Positions 1-9,618 of a stretch of 64,000 bases of DNA are shown one piece after another (position 1 is the stretch's first letter; each line of letters opens with the position of its first letter). This DNA is from Rhodococcus triatomae BKS 15-14 (GTDB lineage Bacteria > Actinomycetota > Actinomycetes > Mycobacteriales > Mycobacteriaceae). Both the position numbers and the translations under genes were made by a program. Location: assembly GCA_000341795.1 (NCBI GenBank), contig AODO01000054.1, positions 1 to 64,000 of the forward strand. Direction: 5' to 3'. Below the pieces are notes generated by a model. The model was not told where the DNA came from and did no database searches. It worked only from the letters and a program-made list of their open reading frames with translations.

Positions 1-38
1 GGGGGGGGGCCCGGCCCCGATCCGTTCGTCGAACGTGT

Positions 39-404
39 TCAGCCGAGACCGTTGCGGGCCTTGGGGAAACGCTTCTGATTCGCGACCCAGCCGGCCATCT
101 TCTTCCAGTGGCCCACACGCGGGGTGACGATGCTCGTCACGCTGCGCTCCCAGCCGGAGGTCGAGACACCCTCGACGGCGTCGACCACGGCATCGGCGGT
201 GGCGATGTCCGCGACGACCTCGTCGCCCAGGACACCGTCCGCACCGACCAGCGTGATCCGCACGCCCGCGTAGCCGATCGGCTGGACGACAGCGGTCGCG
301 GAGCCACCGTGCTCGGCAACGAACTTGCGCACCGCAGCGACGGTCCGCGGAGGTGCGACGACGGTCGGCGCTGCGGCGCCGGAATCCTGGGTGTCCACAG
401 TCAT
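39..404 (-). CDS. conserved hypothetical protein (121 aa)
   Basis: A 121-residue soluble protein that I do not recognise as a named family. It begins MTVDTQDSG, has an Ala/Val-rich middle, and ends in a basic stretch (WKKMAGWVANQKRFPKARNG) that could bind nucleic acid or a phosphorylated partner; that is only a guess. No signal peptide or membrane segment is visible. The ATG at 404 is preferred because a TATCCT hexamer lies 6 nt upstream, as expected for a leaderless transcript. It is transcribed divergently from the quinone oxidoreductase gene across only 33 bp. Codon use matches its core neighbours, so it looks like a genuine small gene. Confidence 0.7.
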   Translation of the reverse strand: MTVDTQDSGAAAPTVVAPPRTVAAVRKFVAEHGGSATAVVQPIGYAGVRITLVGADGVLGDEVVADIATADAVVDAVEGVSTSGWERSVTSIVTPRVGHWKKMAGWVANQKRFPKARNGLG

Positions 405-437
405 GCCCTCAGGATACGGGAGGGCAGAATCGCACTC
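405..437. promoter_or_regulatory. 33-bp divergent promoter region, probably leaderless both ways
   Basis: Only 33 bp separate the two divergent start codons. On the minus strand TATCCT (complement of 411-416) sits 6 nt before the ATG at 404. On the plus strand CAGAAT (425-430) sits 7 nt before the ATG at 438. Both fit a -10 element with transcription starting at the start codon. The two polymerase footprints would overlap. Confidence 0.5.
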
Positions 438-1403
438 ATGCGCGCAATCACCGTGACCGAATTCGGCGGACCCGACGTCCTGACTCTCACCGACAGCCCG
501 GACCCCGTGCCGGGCGAGCACGACGTCCTGGTCCGCACCGAAGCCATCGGCGTCAACTACATCGACACGTACTTCCGCACCGGCGCCTACGCCGTCGACC
601 TGCCGTACATCGCCGGTTCCGAGGGCAGCGGCGTCGTCGAGGCCGTCGGCTCCGAGGTGACCGACCTGAAGGCCGGCGACCGGGTCGCGTGGTCGGATGC
701 GCCGGCGAGCTACGCGGAGCTCGTCGTGGTGCCGGCGGCGCGAGCCGTTCCCGTCCCGGACGGTGTCCCGGCCGCTCAGGCCGCGTCCGCACTGTTGCAG
801 GGCATGACGGCGCACTACCTGCTGAACTCGGTCTACCCCGCCCGGCCCGGGGACACGGTGCTCGTGCATGCGGGTGCGGGTGGCGTCGGTCTCATCCTGA
901 CCCAGCTGGCTGCCGCGAAGGGCGTCCGGGTGATCACGACCGTGTCGACCGACGAGAAGGAGACCCTGTCACGGGATGCGGGTGCCGCGGAGGTGCTGCG
1001 CTACGGCGACGACCTCGCCGAGCGGGTTCGCGCACTGACCGGCGGCGAGGGCGTCGCGGCGGTGTACGACGGCGTCGGTGCCGACACCTTCGAGTCGAGT
1101 CTGGCGTCGTTACGGATCCGGGGCACGCTCGCGCTGTTCGGCGCCGCGTCCGGCCCTGTCCCGCCCGTCGATCCGCAGCGCCTCAACCAGGGCGGCTCGC
1201 TGTATCTCACGCGTCCCACGCTGGCGCACTTCATCCGCGACCGCGAGGAGCTCCTGTGGCGTTCGGGCGAGGTGTTCTCGGCGATCGCGGACGGGACGCT
1301 GACGATCCGGGTCGGCGCGACCTATCCGCTGGCGGACGCCCCGCAGGCACATCGCGACCTGCAGGGCCGTAGGACGACGGGATCCATCGTCCTGGTGCCG
1401 TGA
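438..1403 (+). CDS. qor: zinc-independent quinone oxidoreductase, MDR family
   Basis: NADPH:quinone oxidoreductase of the medium-chain dehydrogenase/reductase superfamily, cytoplasmic, 321 aa, which is the usual length. The N-terminal GroES-like domain (about 1-120) contains the VGVNYIDTYFRTGAY-type motif of quinone reductases. The Rossmann cofactor domain follows, with VHAGAGGVGLILTQLAAAKG around residue 145 as the dinucleotide loop. No structural or catalytic zinc cysteines are seen, consistent with the QOR branch. The start is ATG 438, with CAGAAT 7 nt upstream. The position next to ctaB matches the mycobacterial qor-ctaB order. The exact quinone or enone substrate cannot be read from sequence. 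Confidence 0.9.
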   Translation: MRAITVTEFGGPDVLTLTDSPDPVPGEHDVLVRTEAIGVNYIDTYFRTGAYAVDLPYIAGSEGSGVVEAVGSEVTDLKAGDRVAWSDAPASYAELVVVPAARAVPVPDGVPAAQAASALLQGMTAHYLLNSVYPARPGDTVLVHAGAGGVGLILTQLAAAKGVRVITTVSTDEKETLSRDAGAAEVLRYGDDLAERVRALTGGEGVAAVYDGVGADTFESSLASLRIRGTLALFGAASGPVPPVDPQRLNQGGSLYLTRPTLAHFIRDREELLWRSGEVFSAIADGTLTIRVGATYPLADAPQAHRDLQGRRTTGSIVLVP

Positions 1404-1409
1404 CGGAAC

Positions 1410-1443
1410 GGGCCGGTCACGTTCCGAGGAACGTGACCGGCCC
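1410..1443. terminator. bidirectional hairpin terminator
   Basis: A perfect 16-bp inverted repeat, arms 1410-1425 and 1428-1443 separated by GA, lies between the convergent 3' ends of qor and ctaB. It has no U-tract on either side, as is common for actinobacterial terminators. Confidence 0.7.
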
Positions 1444-1464
1444 GCGAACCCGGTACCGGGTGTG

Positions 1465-2445
1465 TCAGGAGAGCAGGGTCGCGATCGTGTCCCAGCCGAG
1501 GACCGAGTCGACGGCGAGCCCGAGGCAGACGACGGCGAGATAGTTGTTCGACTGCAGGAACAGCCGCAGCGGCTTGACCTGCTCACCACGGCGGACGCCG
1601 GCGTAGAGCTGGTGCGCCATCAGCAGGAACCAGGCCCCGGCAACCAGCGCGACCGCGGCGTAGATGACGCCCGCGGCGGGGACCAGGACCAGCGTGGTGA
1701 GGACGGTCAACCACGTGTAGACGAGGATCTGCTTGGTGACGCGTTCCTCGGTGGCGATCACCGGGAGCATCGGCACACCCGCGGCCTTGTAGTCCTCCTT
1801 GTACCTCATGGCCATCGCCCAGGTGTGCGGCGGTGTCCAGAAGAAGATGACGAGGAACAGCACGATCGGTTCCCAGCTGATGCTGCCGGTGACCGCGGCC
1901 CAGCCGACCATCACGGGCATACAGCCCGCGGCGCCGCCCCAGATGACGTTCTGCCAGGTCCGCCGCTTGAGCACCATGGTGTAGACGAGTACGTAGAACG
2001 CGATGGTCAGCGCGATCAGGATCGCGGCCAGCGGGTACGTCGCCCACCACAGCCATCCGAAGGATGCGACACCGAGCGCCAGTCCGAAGATCAGCGCGTG
2101 CGACGTGGGCACCGCCATCCGGGCCAGCGGTCGGCGGGCCGTGCGCTTCATCACCTTGTCGATGTCGGCGTCGACGACACAGTTCAGCGCGTTGGCGCTC
2201 GCGGCACCCATCCAGCCACCGAACAGGGTGGCGAGGATGAGCGGGAAGTCGACGGTACCTCGGTCGGCGAGCAGCATCGCGGGGATCGTCGCGACCAGAA
2301 GCAGTTCGATGACTCGCGGCTTGGTCAGCGCCACGTACGCGAGGATCGTCCCCACCATCCGACCCCAGACGGTGTCCGACCTGGTGAATGGGGTGGCATC
2401 GGGGGCTCCGGCGAGACCGTGTCCGCCACGCTCCACTATCCGCAC
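1465..2445 (-). CDS. ctaB: protoheme IX farnesyltransferase (haem O synthase)
   Basis: Integral membrane prenyltransferase that adds a farnesyl group to protoheme IX, giving haem O for cytochrome oxidase. The product is 326 aa with about nine hydrophobic segments. UbiA-superfamily motifs are visible: [11 protein letters not shown] at the start of the core, [23 protein letters not shown] (first Asp-rich loop, about residue 85) and the second loop around [16 protein letters not shown]. The GTG at 2445 was chosen because AGGAG lies 5 nt upstream; a longer in-frame reading exists but has no such site. It is divergent from tkt and convergent with qor, as in mycobacteria. Confidence 0.93.
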   Translation of the reverse strand: MRIVERGGHGLAGAPDATPFTRSDTVWGRMVGTILAYVALTKPRVIELLLVATIPAMLLADRGTVDFPLILATLFGGWMGAASANALNCVVDADIDKVMKRTARRPLARMAVPTSHALIFGLALGVASFGWLWWATYPLAAILIALTIAFYVLVYTMVLKRRTWQNVIWGGAAGCMPVMVGWAAVTGSISWEPIVLFLVIFFWTPPHTWAMAMRYKEDYKAAGVPMLPVIATEERVTKQILVYTWLTVLTTLVLVPAAGVIYAAVALVAGAWFLLMAHQLYAGVRRGEQVKPLRLFLQSNNYLAVVCLGLAVDSVLGWDTIATLLS

Positions 2446-2833
2446 CGTTTCTCCTACTTCTCGGGCCGTGCCGCGGGGGCCCGGTTTCACGACCCGGCCG
2501 GGTCGGCCGTGCTCGCGCCAACGTCTGCCGCTCCGGTGACACTCCGTCGAGCGGGGTCCAGAGCACTACTACACCCGATGGTAGACGGCGAGCCGACCAG
2601 AACCGAACCGGGCACTGCGACGAGGCGCGCCGGTGGACACCGGATCGACCGGTGTGCACCCGAGCACTAGTGTTGTCTCGGAACTACGCTTGGATTCGAA
2701 CCCGTCGAGAACACGAGGCGACACGGCCTCGGATTCACGTGTCGGGTTCGCGGTCCCATGGGCCCGACCCGAGGTCGAGCTCACCGCGAACGTCCCGCGT
2801 CGCCGTTCACCTATGTCAGGAGACTTGAAGCTC
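2446..2833. other. 388-bp divergent intergenic region ctaB/tkt
   Basis: No gene is supported here. An open frame continues upstream of tkt (to 2633), but its sequence is unlike known transketolase N-termini, so it is treated as untranslated leader. The region should carry the promoters of ctaB and of the long pentose-phosphate operon. I could not pin a convincing -35/-10 pair for either, and no riboswitch-like fold was recognised. Confidence 0.5.
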
Positions 2834-4936
2834 GTGTCGACCACAGACGAGATCCGCGTCCTCACCCAGCCTGCGCATCCCGCCGACTGGACCGACCTGG
2901 ACACCAAGGCGGTCGACACCGCTCGTGTCCTCGCCGCAGACGCCGTGCAGAAGGTCGGCAACGGCCACCCGGGTACCGCGATGAGCCTGGCGCCGCTCGC
3001 GTACACCCTCTTCCAGCGGATCATGCGGCACGATCCCGCGGATGCCGAGTGGGTCGGACGCGACCGCTTCGTTCTCTCCTGCGGGCACTCCAGCCTGACC
3101 CTGTACATCCAGCTCTACCTGTCGGGGTACGGCCTGGAGCTCTCCGACCTCGAGGCGCTGCGCACCTGGGGTTCGCTGACCCCGGGTCATCCCGAGTTCG
3201 GTCACACCACGGGCGTGGAGATCACCACCGGCCCGCTCGGTCAGGGCCTGGCCTCCGCAGTCGGCATGGCGATGGCCGCGCGCCGCGAGCGCGGTCTGTT
3301 CGACCCCGACGCCCCGGCCGGCACCAGCCCCTTCGACCACCACGTGTACGTCATCGCCTCCGACGGCGACCTCCAGGAGGGCGTCACCTCCGAGGCGTCG
3401 TCGATCGCGGGCGTGCAGCAGCTCGGCAACCTCGTCGTGTTCTACGACGACAACGAGATCTCCATCGAGCACGACACCGCCATCGCGTTCGGTGAGGACG
3501 TCGCCAAGCGCTACGAGGCGTACGGCTGGCACGTGCAGCGCGTCGACGGCGGCGAGAACGTGACCGCGATCATCGAGGCGGCGGAGGCGGCGAAGGCCGT
3601 CACCGACAAGCCGTCGATCATCATCCTGCGAACCATCATCGGCTACCCGGCGCCGACGAAGATGAACACCGGCGACGTGCACGGCGCCGCGCTCGGTGCG
3701 GACGAGGTCGCCGGCGTGAAGAAGGCGCTCGGATTCGACCCCGAGAAGAGCTTCGACGTCGACCCGGCCGCACTGGCACACGCCCGAGAGGTCGTCGCCC
3801 GCGGGGAGGCCGCCCGCGCCGAGTGGCAGACCGCGTTCGATGCGTGGGCCGGCCGCGAGGCCGAGCGCAAGGCGCTGTTCGACCGTCTCCGGACCGGTGA
3901 GTTCCCCGAGGGCTGGACGGACGTCCTGCCGACGTGGGAGCCGGACGCGAAGGGTGCCGCGACCCGCAAGGCGTCGAGCAAGGTGCTCAACGCACTCGGC
4001 CCGATCCTGCCCGAGCTGTGGGGCGGTTCCGCCGACCTCGCCGGCAGCAACAACACCACGATCGACGGTTCCGACTCGTTCGGCCCGACGTCGATCTCGA
4101 CGAAGGACTGGAACGCGCAGCCCTACGGCCGGACACTGCACTTCGGTATCCGCGAGCACGCGATGGGCTCGATCCTGAACGGCATCGCGCTGCACGGTCC
4201 GACGCGCCCGTACGGCGGCACGTTCCTGGTGTTCAGTGACTACATGCGCCCGGCGGTCCGCCTGGCCGCGCTGATGGGTGTGCCCTCCGTCTACGTGTGG
4301 ACGCACGACTCCATCGGTCTCGGCGAGGACGGCCCGACGCACCAGCCGATCGAGCACCTCGCGGCGCTGCGCGCCATCCCGAACATGTCCGTCGTGCGCC
4401 CGGGTGACGCCAACGAGACGGCGCAGGCCTGGCGCTACGCGCTGGAGAACACCACGGGCCCGACCGCGCTGGCGCTGACTCGTCAGGACATCCCGGTTCT
4501 CGACGGCACGAGGGAACGGGCGGTGGAAGGCGTCAAGCGCGGCGCCTACGTCCTGGAGGACTCCTCCACGGGCACGCCCGAGGTCATCCTCCTCGCGACC
4601 GGCTCCGAGCTGTACCTGGCCGTGGAGGCCCGCAAGGCGCTCGAGGCCGACGGCATCGGCACCCGTGTCGTGTCGGTTCCCTGCCTCGACTGGTTCAACC
4701 AGCAGGACCAGGCGTACCGCGACGAGGTGCTGCCGCCCGCGACCCGCGCCCGCGTCTCGGTCGAGGCCGGCATCGCGATGCCGTGGTGGCGACTGCTCGG
4801 CGATGCCGGTGAGGCCGTCTCCATCGAGCACTTCGGCGCGTCCGCCGACCACAAGACCCTCTTCCGCGAGTTCGGGTTCACGGCCGAGAACGTGATCGCC
4901 GCTGCTCGCCGCACGCTGGACCGAGTGAAGGGCTGA
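2834..4936 (+). CDS. tkt: transketolase
   Basis: Thiamine-diphosphate enzyme of the non-oxidative pentose phosphate pathway, moving two-carbon units between sugar phosphates; cytoplasmic. The product is 700 aa, the family's usual length. Visible motifs are [16 protein letters not shown] near residue 40, [14 protein letters not shown], the ThDP/Mg motif [25 protein letters not shown], and [16 protein letters not shown] with [17 protein letters not shown] in the pyrimidine-binding domain. The GTG at 2834 (product starting [12 protein letters not shown]) aligns with mycobacterial transketolase; an in-frame ATG at 2813 is the alternative, and AGGAG lies 11 nt before the GTG. First gene of tkt-tal-zwf-opcA-pgl. 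Confidence 0.96.
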   Translation: MSTTDEIRVLTQPAHPADWTDLDTKAVDTARVLAADAVQKVGNGHPGTAMSLAPLAYTLFQRIMRHDPADAEWVGRDRFVLSCGHSSLTLYIQLYLSGYGLELSDLEALRTWGSLTPGHPEFGHTTGVEITTGPLGQGLASAVGMAMAARRERGLFDPDAPAGTSPFDHHVYVIASDGDLQEGVTSEASSIAGVQQLGNLVVFYDDNEISIEHDTAIAFGEDVAKRYEAYGWHVQRVDGGENVTAIIEAAEAAKAVTDKPSIIILRTIIGYPAPTKMNTGDVHGAALGADEVAGVKKALGFDPEKSFDVDPAALAHAREVVARGEAARAEWQTAFDAWAGREAERKALFDRLRTGEFPEGWTDVLPTWEPDAKGAATRKASSKVLNALGPILPELWGGSADLAGSNNTTIDGSDSFGPTSISTKDWNAQPYGRTLHFGIREHAMGSILNGIALHGPTRPYGGTFLVFSDYMRPAVRLAALMGVPSVYVWTHDSIGLGEDGPTHQPIEHLAALRAIPNMSVVRPGDANETAQAWRYALENTTGPTALALTRQDIPVLDGTRERAVEGVKRGAYVLEDSSTGTPEVILLATGSELYLAVEARKALEADGIGTRVVSVPCLDWFNQQDQAYRDEVLPPATRARVSVEAGIAMPWWRLLGDAGEAVSIEHFGASADHKTLFREFGFTAENVIAAARRTLDRVKG

Positions 4937-4941
4937 TCGCC

Positions 4942-6054
4942 ATGACACAGAACCAGAACCTTGCCGCCCTGTCCGCCGCCGGAGTCTCGGTGTGGCTGGA
5001 CGACCTGTCCCGCAGCCGGCTGGAGACGGGCAACCTCGCGCAGCTGGTGGCGGAGAAGTCGGTCGTCGGTGTGACGACCAATCCGTCGATCTTCCAGGCT
5101 GCGCTCAAGGGCCCCGAGTACCAGGCGCAGCTGCACGACCTCGCGGCTCGTGGCGCGAACGTCGACGACACCGTTCGCGCGTTGACGACCGACGACGTGC
5201 GCAACGCCTGCGACCTGCTGGCGCCGCAGTACGAGGCGTCGGGCGGTGTCGACGGCCGGGTGTCCATCGAGGTCGATCCGCGGCTCGCCCACGACACCGA
5301 CGGCACCGTCGCTCAGGCGATCGAGCTGTGGAAGATCGTCGACCGGCCGAACCTGCTCGTCAAGATCCCGGCGACCCTGGCGGGCCTGCCCGCCATCACC
5401 CGGGTGATCGCCGAGGGCATCAGCGTCAACGTGACCCTGATCTTCTCGGTCGAGCGGCACAAGGCCGTGATCGACGCCTACCTCGCCGGCCTGGAGTCCG
5501 CGAAGGCCGCGGGTCACGACCTGTCGACGATCCACTCGGTGGCCTCCTTCTTCGTGTCCCGGGTGGATACGGAGATCGACGCCCGCCTGGAGAAGATCGG
5601 CACGGACGCGGCCCTGGCACTGCGCGGCAAGGCGGGCGTGGCCAACGCCCGGCTCGCCTACGCGGCGTACCAGGACGTGTTCGAGTCCGGTGACCGCTTC
5701 GCCGATCTCGCGAAGTCCGGCGCCCGGGTACAGCGGCCGCTGTGGGCGTCGACCGGCGTGAAGAACCCGGACTACCCCGACACCCTGTACGTGACGGAGC
5801 TGGTCGCGGCCAACACGGTGAACACGATGCCGGAGAAGACCCTGGACGCGGTCGCCGACCACGGAGTCGTCACCGGCGACACCGTTTCCGGGACCGCGGC
5901 GGCCTCGCAGGAGGTCTTCGACGCGGTCGCCGCGGCAGGTGTCGATCTCGCCGAGGTCTTCGACAAGCTCGAGTCGGAGGGCGTCGACAAGTTCGAGGTT
6001 TCCTGGAACGAACTCCTGGAGGCCACCGCCGCGTCACTCTCCGCGGCAGGCTGA
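4942..6054 (+). CDS. tal: transaldolase
   Basis: Transfers dihydroxyacetone units between sedoheptulose-7-phosphate and glyceraldehyde-3-phosphate in the pentose phosphate pathway. The product is 370 aa, the length of the long actinobacterial transaldolase class. The Schiff-base lysine is in [16 protein letters not shown] (about residue 140), and [10 protein letters not shown] marks the N-terminal beta strand. The ATG at 4942 lies 5 nt after the tkt stop, with GAAGGG as ribosome binding site inside the tkt end, so the two are probably coupled. It ends just before zwf. Confidence 0.95.
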   Translation: MTQNQNLAALSAAGVSVWLDDLSRSRLETGNLAQLVAEKSVVGVTTNPSIFQAALKGPEYQAQLHDLAARGANVDDTVRALTTDDVRNACDLLAPQYEASGGVDGRVSIEVDPRLAHDTDGTVAQAIELWKIVDRPNLLVKIPATLAGLPAITRVIAEGISVNVTLIFSVERHKAVIDAYLAGLESAKAAGHDLSTIHSVASFFVSRVDTEIDARLEKIGTDAALALRGKAGVANARLAYAAYQDVFESGDRFADLAKSGARVQRPLWASTGVKNPDYPDTLYVTELVAANTVNTMPEKTLDAVADHGVVTGDTVSGTAAASQEVFDAVAAAGVDLAEVFDKLESEGVDKFEVSWNELLEATAASLSAAG

Positions 6055-6059
6055 TCACG

Positions 6060-7631
6060 GTGGGGGGCACGGGCGCCGGTCCGCGGCAGAGAACAGACAC
6101 GACACCCGCGCAGTGGGTCAACCCGCTCCGCGACGAGCGTGACAAGCGGCTGCCGCGCATCGCCGGCCCGTGCTCCCTGGTGATCTTCGGCGTCACCGGA
6201 GACCTGGCACGCAAGAAGCTCCTGCCCGCCGTGTACGACCTGGCGAATCGGGGACTGCTTCCGCCCGGGTTCACCCTGATCGGGTTCGCCCGACGGGACT
6301 GGACGGACGAGCATTTCGCCGCCGTCGTCCACGATTCGGTACGCGAGCACGCGCGCACCGAGTTCCGTGAGGTGGTGTGGGAGCGACTCGCCGAGGGAAT
6401 TCGCTTCGTGCAGGGCAACTTCGACGACGATGCCGCGTTCGACGAGCTCGCGAAGACCCTGGCATCGGTGGACGAGCAACGCGGAACCGGCGGCAATCAC
6501 GCCTTCTACCTTGCGATCCCGCCGGCCGCCTTCCCCACGGTGTGCGAGCAGCTGTCGCGATCCGGGCTCGCCGAACCGGGCGAGGACCAGTGGCGCCGGG
6601 TGGTGATCGAGAAGCCGTTCGGCCACGACCTCGAGTCGGCGAAGGAACTCAACGCCGTCGTGAACACCGTCGTCCCCGAGGACTCCGTCTTCCGGATCGA
6701 CCACTATCTCGGCAAGGAGACGGTCCAGAACATCCTGGCGTTGCGGTTCGCGAACCAGCTGTTCGATCCGATCTGGAACTCCCACTACGTCGACCACGTC
6801 CAGATCACCATGGCCGAGGACATCGGCCTCGGTGGCCGAGCGGGCTACTACGACGGGATCGGCGCCGCGCGGGACGTCATCCAGAACCACCTTCTTCAGC
6901 TCCTGGCGTTCACCGCGATGGAGGAACCGGTGAGCTTCGAGCCGTCGGAGCTGCAGGCGGAGAAGATCAAGGTGCTCTCCGCGACGCGGCTCGCGCAGCC
7001 TCTCGACGAGACCACCGCCCGCGGGCAGTACTCGGGCGGCTGGCAGGGCGGCCGCAAGGTCGTCGGCCTGCTCGACGAGGAGGGGTTCTCGAAGGACTCC
7101 ACCACGGAGACGTTCGCCGCCATCACCCTCGAGGTCGACACCCGCCGCTGGGCCGGGGTCCCGTTCTACCTGCGCACCGGAAAGCGATTGGGCCGCAGGG
7201 TCACCGAGATCGCAGTGGTGTTCAAACGGGCGCCGCATCTGCCGTTCGACCAGACGATGACCGAGGAACTCGGTCAGAATGCGCTGGTGATCCGGGTCCA
7301 GCCGGACGAGGGCGTCACGATGCGGTTCGGCTCGAAGGTGCCGGGCTCCTCGATGGAGGTCCGGGACGTGAACATGGACTTCAGCTACGGACAGGCGTTC
7401 ACGGAGTCATCCCCCGAGGCGTACGAACGGCTGATCCTCGACGTCCTGCTCGGCGAGCCGTCGCTGTTCCCGGCGAACGCGGAGGTCGAGCTCTCCTGGA
7501 AGATTCTCGACCCCGTCCTCGACCACTGGGCGGCGTCCGGACGGCCGGAACCGTACGAGGCAGGCACGTGGGGCCCGCTGTCGTCGCAGGAGATGCTTCG
7601 CCGCTCCGGACGCGAATGGAGGCGCCCGTGA
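6060..7631 (+). CDS. zwf: glucose-6-phosphate 1-dehydrogenase
   Basis: Oxidises glucose-6-phosphate to 6-phosphogluconolactone, producing NADPH; entry step of the oxidative pentose phosphate branch. The product is 523 aa. It shows the N-terminal dinucleotide motif VIFGVTGDLARKKLLPAVYD and the family signature RIDHYLGKETVQN with the substrate-binding and catalytic His/Lys residues. The GTG at 6060, 5 nt after the tal stop, gives an N-terminus (NPLRDERDKRLPRIAGPC) matching mycobacterial Zwf2. Its TGA overlaps the GTG of opcA by 4 bp. Longer in-frame readings overlap tal and are rejected. Confidence 0.95.
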   Translation: MGGTGAGPRQRTDTTPAQWVNPLRDERDKRLPRIAGPCSLVIFGVTGDLARKKLLPAVYDLANRGLLPPGFTLIGFARRDWTDEHFAAVVHDSVREHARTEFREVVWERLAEGIRFVQGNFDDDAAFDELAKTLASVDEQRGTGGNHAFYLAIPPAAFPTVCEQLSRSGLAEPGEDQWRRVVIEKPFGHDLESAKELNAVVNTVVPEDSVFRIDHYLGKETVQNILALRFANQLFDPIWNSHYVDHVQITMAEDIGLGGRAGYYDGIGAARDVIQNHLLQLLAFTAMEEPVSFEPSELQAEKIKVLSATRLAQPLDETTARGQYSGGWQGGRKVVGLLDEEGFSKDSTTETFAAITLEVDTRRWAGVPFYLRTGKRLGRRVTEIAVVFKRAPHLPFDQTMTEELGQNALVIRVQPDEGVTMRFGSKVPGSSMEVRDVNMDFSYGQAFTESSPEAYERLILDVLLGEPSLFPANAEVELSWKILDPVLDHWAASGRPEPYEAGTWGPLSSQEMLRRSGREWRRP

Positions 7632-8536
7632 TCATCGACATCCCGGCAACCACGACCGGGGCCGTCAACAAGCGACTCGTCGAGGTCCGTGAGGCCGGCG
7701 GCGCCGTCACACTCGGGCGCGTCCTGACGCTGGTCGTGAGCACCGACGACGACGAGAACGCGGAGTCGGTGATCGAGGCGGCCAACGAGGCGAGCCGCGA
7801 GCATCCGTGTCGCGTCATCGTGGTGACCCGCGGCGGCCGGGAGGGCGAGTCACGACTGGACGCCCAGATCCGCGTTGGCGGCGACGCCGGTGCCTCCGAG
7901 GTGGTCGTGCTCCGGTTGTACGGCGAGCTCGCCGGGCACGAGGACAGCGTCGTCGTCCCCTTCCTCCTCCCCGACACCCCGGTCGTGGCGTGGTGGCCGG
8001 ACAAGCCGCCCGCCGTCCCCGCAAGGGATCCGTTGGGACAGTTGGCGGTTCGTCGCATCGTCGACGCGACGGGCGCACCGGACCCGCGAGCGACCATCAC
8101 GTCGCGACTGCGGTCGTACACGGCAGGCGACACCGATCTCGCGTGGGCGCGCGCGACGCCGTGGCGGGCACTGCTCACCTCGGCGCTCGATCAACCACCC
8201 CACGAGAAGATCCTGTCGGCGACGGTGTCCGGCCTGGCCACGGAACCCGCGGTCGATCTGATCGCGGGATGGCTCGCGAGCCGGATCGAGGGCCCGGTGC
8301 AGCGGCTCTCCGGCAATCTGCAGGTCGATCTGCAACGTGAGACGGGAACCATCTCCCTGAGTCGCCCTCAGGAGGGCAAGACGGCGACGCTGAGCCGTAC
8401 GGGTGCACCCGACGCACTGGTCTCGTTGGCCCGCAGGGAGACCCGCGACTGCCTCGCCGAAGATCTGCGGCGACTCGATCCGGACGAGGTGTACCGGGCG
8501 GCGCTCGCGGGCCTGGAACGAGTGGTCTGGGAATGA
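7628..8536 (+). CDS. opcA: glucose-6-phosphate dehydrogenase assembly protein OpcA
   Basis: OpcA is the partner required for assembly and full activity of glucose-6-phosphate dehydrogenase in actinobacteria and cyanobacteria. The product is 302 aa. The N-terminus (VIIDIPATTTGAVNKRLVEV) and the segment SVVVPFLLPDTPVVAWWPDKPP are characteristic. The GTG at 7628 overlaps the zwf stop in a GTGA junction and has GGAGG 5 nt upstream (7618-7622); an ATG 12 nt further up is in frame but would place this site inside the gene. The tight coupling to zwf fits a stoichiometric complex. Confidence 0.93.
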   Translation: MIIDIPATTTGAVNKRLVEVREAGGAVTLGRVLTLVVSTDDDENAESVIEAANEASREHPCRVIVVTRGGREGESRLDAQIRVGGDAGASEVVVLRLYGELAGHEDSVVVPFLLPDTPVVAWWPDKPPAVPARDPLGQLAVRRIVDATGAPDPRATITSRLRSYTAGDTDLAWARATPWRALLTSALDQPPHEKILSATVSGLATEPAVDLIAGWLASRIEGPVQRLSGNLQVDLQRETGTISLSRPQEGKTATLSRTGAPDALVSLARRETRDCLAEDLRRLDPDEVYRAALAGLERVVWE

Positions 8537-8615
8537 GGGTCCGCCGCCTGTCGCCCGCGAAGGCGGCAGGTCGTTCGGCTCGTGAACGGTCCTCCACCTG
8601 ACGCGACGCAACGCC

Positions 8616-8621
8616 TAGGGT
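8616..8621 (+). promoter_or_regulatory. probable -10 element of pgl (leaderless)
   Basis: TAGGGT lies 7 nt before the ATG of pgl, giving pgl its own promoter inside the operon, with transcription probably starting at or next to the start codon. A purine-rich stretch in the same place could also act as a weak ribosome binding site on the longer operon transcript. Confidence 0.4.
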
Positions 8622-8628
8622 GGAATCC

Positions 8629-9375
8629 ATGACTCAATCCGTGACCGTGCAGACCTACGACGATTCCGCAGCGCTGGTCGAGGCGGCGGCAGCCAAGCTG
8701 ATCGACGTGATCGTGGACGCGCAGGCCGCTCGGGGTACCGCTTCCGTCGTCCTGACCGGTGGTGGCAACGGAATCGGGGTGCTTCGGGCACTTCGTGCCG
8801 ACTCCGGCAGGATCGACTGGTCGAAGGTCGACATCTTCTGGGGTGACGAGCGTTTCGTCCCCGCCGGCCATCCGGATCGCAACGAGGTCCAGGCCCACGA
8901 GGCACTGCTCGATCACGTCCCCGTGGATCCAGCGCGTCTGCACCCGATGCCGTACGGGGACGGCGCGTACGCCGGCGACCCGGATGCAGCAGCGCACGCC
9001 TACGAACATCTCCTCGCGGCGCACGCCGTTGGCGGGCCGATTCCCGACTTCGACGTCCACCTGCTCGGGATGGGCGGCGAGGGGCACGTCAACTCGCTGT
9101 TCCCGGAGACCGACGCGGTGCGGGAACAGTCCCGCTTCGTGGTCGGCGTGACCGACTCCCCCAAGCCGCCCGCCGAGCGGGTGACGTTGACGCTGCCCGC
9201 CGTCCAGCGGGCACGGCGGGTGTGGCTGCTCGTCGCCGGCGCCGACAAGGCGGAGGCGACGGCGGCCGCGATCGGCGGCGCGGACCCGGTGGACGTGCCG
9301 TCCGCCGGCGCTCTCGGCGCCGAGGAAACGGTGTGGTTCCTCGATCGGGCGGCCGCCGCGAGCCTCCCGTCCTGA
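8629..9375 (+). CDS. pgl: 6-phosphogluconolactonase
   Basis: Hydrolyses 6-phosphogluconolactone to 6-phosphogluconate, following the Zwf step. The product is 248 aa, SugP/DevB type. Recognisable parts are [16 protein letters not shown] (phosphate-binding loop), [18 protein letters not shown] (about residue 70) and [17 protein letters not shown] with the catalytic region. ATG 8629 follows opcA by 92 nt. It is the last gene of the tkt-tal-zwf-opcA-pgl group and converges with ppc. Confidence 0.94.
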   Translation: MTQSVTVQTYDDSAALVEAAAAKLIDVIVDAQAARGTASVVLTGGGNGIGVLRALRADSGRIDWSKVDIFWGDERFVPAGHPDRNEVQAHEALLDHVPVDPARLHPMPYGDGAYAGDPDAAAHAYEHLLAAHAVGGPIPDFDVHLLGMGGEGHVNSLFPETDAVREQSRFVVGVTDSPKPPAERVTLTLPAVQRARRVWLLVAGADKAEATAAAIGGADPVDVPSAGALGAEETVWFLDRAAAASLPS

Positions 9376-9412
9376 CGTGCTCACTCCCCCGCCGCGTCCT
9401 CCGGCTTCGCGT

Positions 9413-9435
9413 CCCGCGGGTCCACGGCCCGCGGG
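9413..9435. terminator. possible GC-rich hairpin between pgl and ppc
   Basis: CCCGCGGG occurs twice (9413-9420 and 9428-9435) with a 7-nt spacer, able to form a short stem in the 243-bp gap between the convergent pgl and ppc genes. The site is short and self-palindromic, so it is only a weak terminator candidate. The remainder of the gap shows no supported gene. Confidence 0.3.
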
Positions 9436-9618
9436 CGCCCCTCGCCGGAGACGCCGCGGTGCAGCAGTGCCTCAGACCGCGGCCCCGACCGGCCCCGTGA
9501 CGTCCCCCGCAATCCGAGACGCCCCTGCATGCCGCTGGTGCACCGTTCCACTGCGCGCTCCCTCCAGTTCGTGTTGCTGGATTGGACGCGCCGCCAGGCG
9601 ATCCGGTTCCGTCCGCGG

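Noticed and set aside
1-38. Run of nine G followed by CCCGGCCCC at the window start
   Set aside because: Could be part of a terminator whose other half lies outside the window; nothing firm can be said.
2816-4948. 710-aa minus-strand open frame opposite tkt
   Set aside because: A GC-rich antisense shadow, low-complexity Arg/Gly/Val composition, no start signal; tkt is certain on the other strand.
9381-9530. 49-codon minus-strand frame between pgl and ppc ending DPRDAKPEDAAGE
   Set aside because: No ribosome binding site or promoter-like hexamer; very Arg/Gly-rich first half. Possibly the tail of a lost gene, but not supportable.
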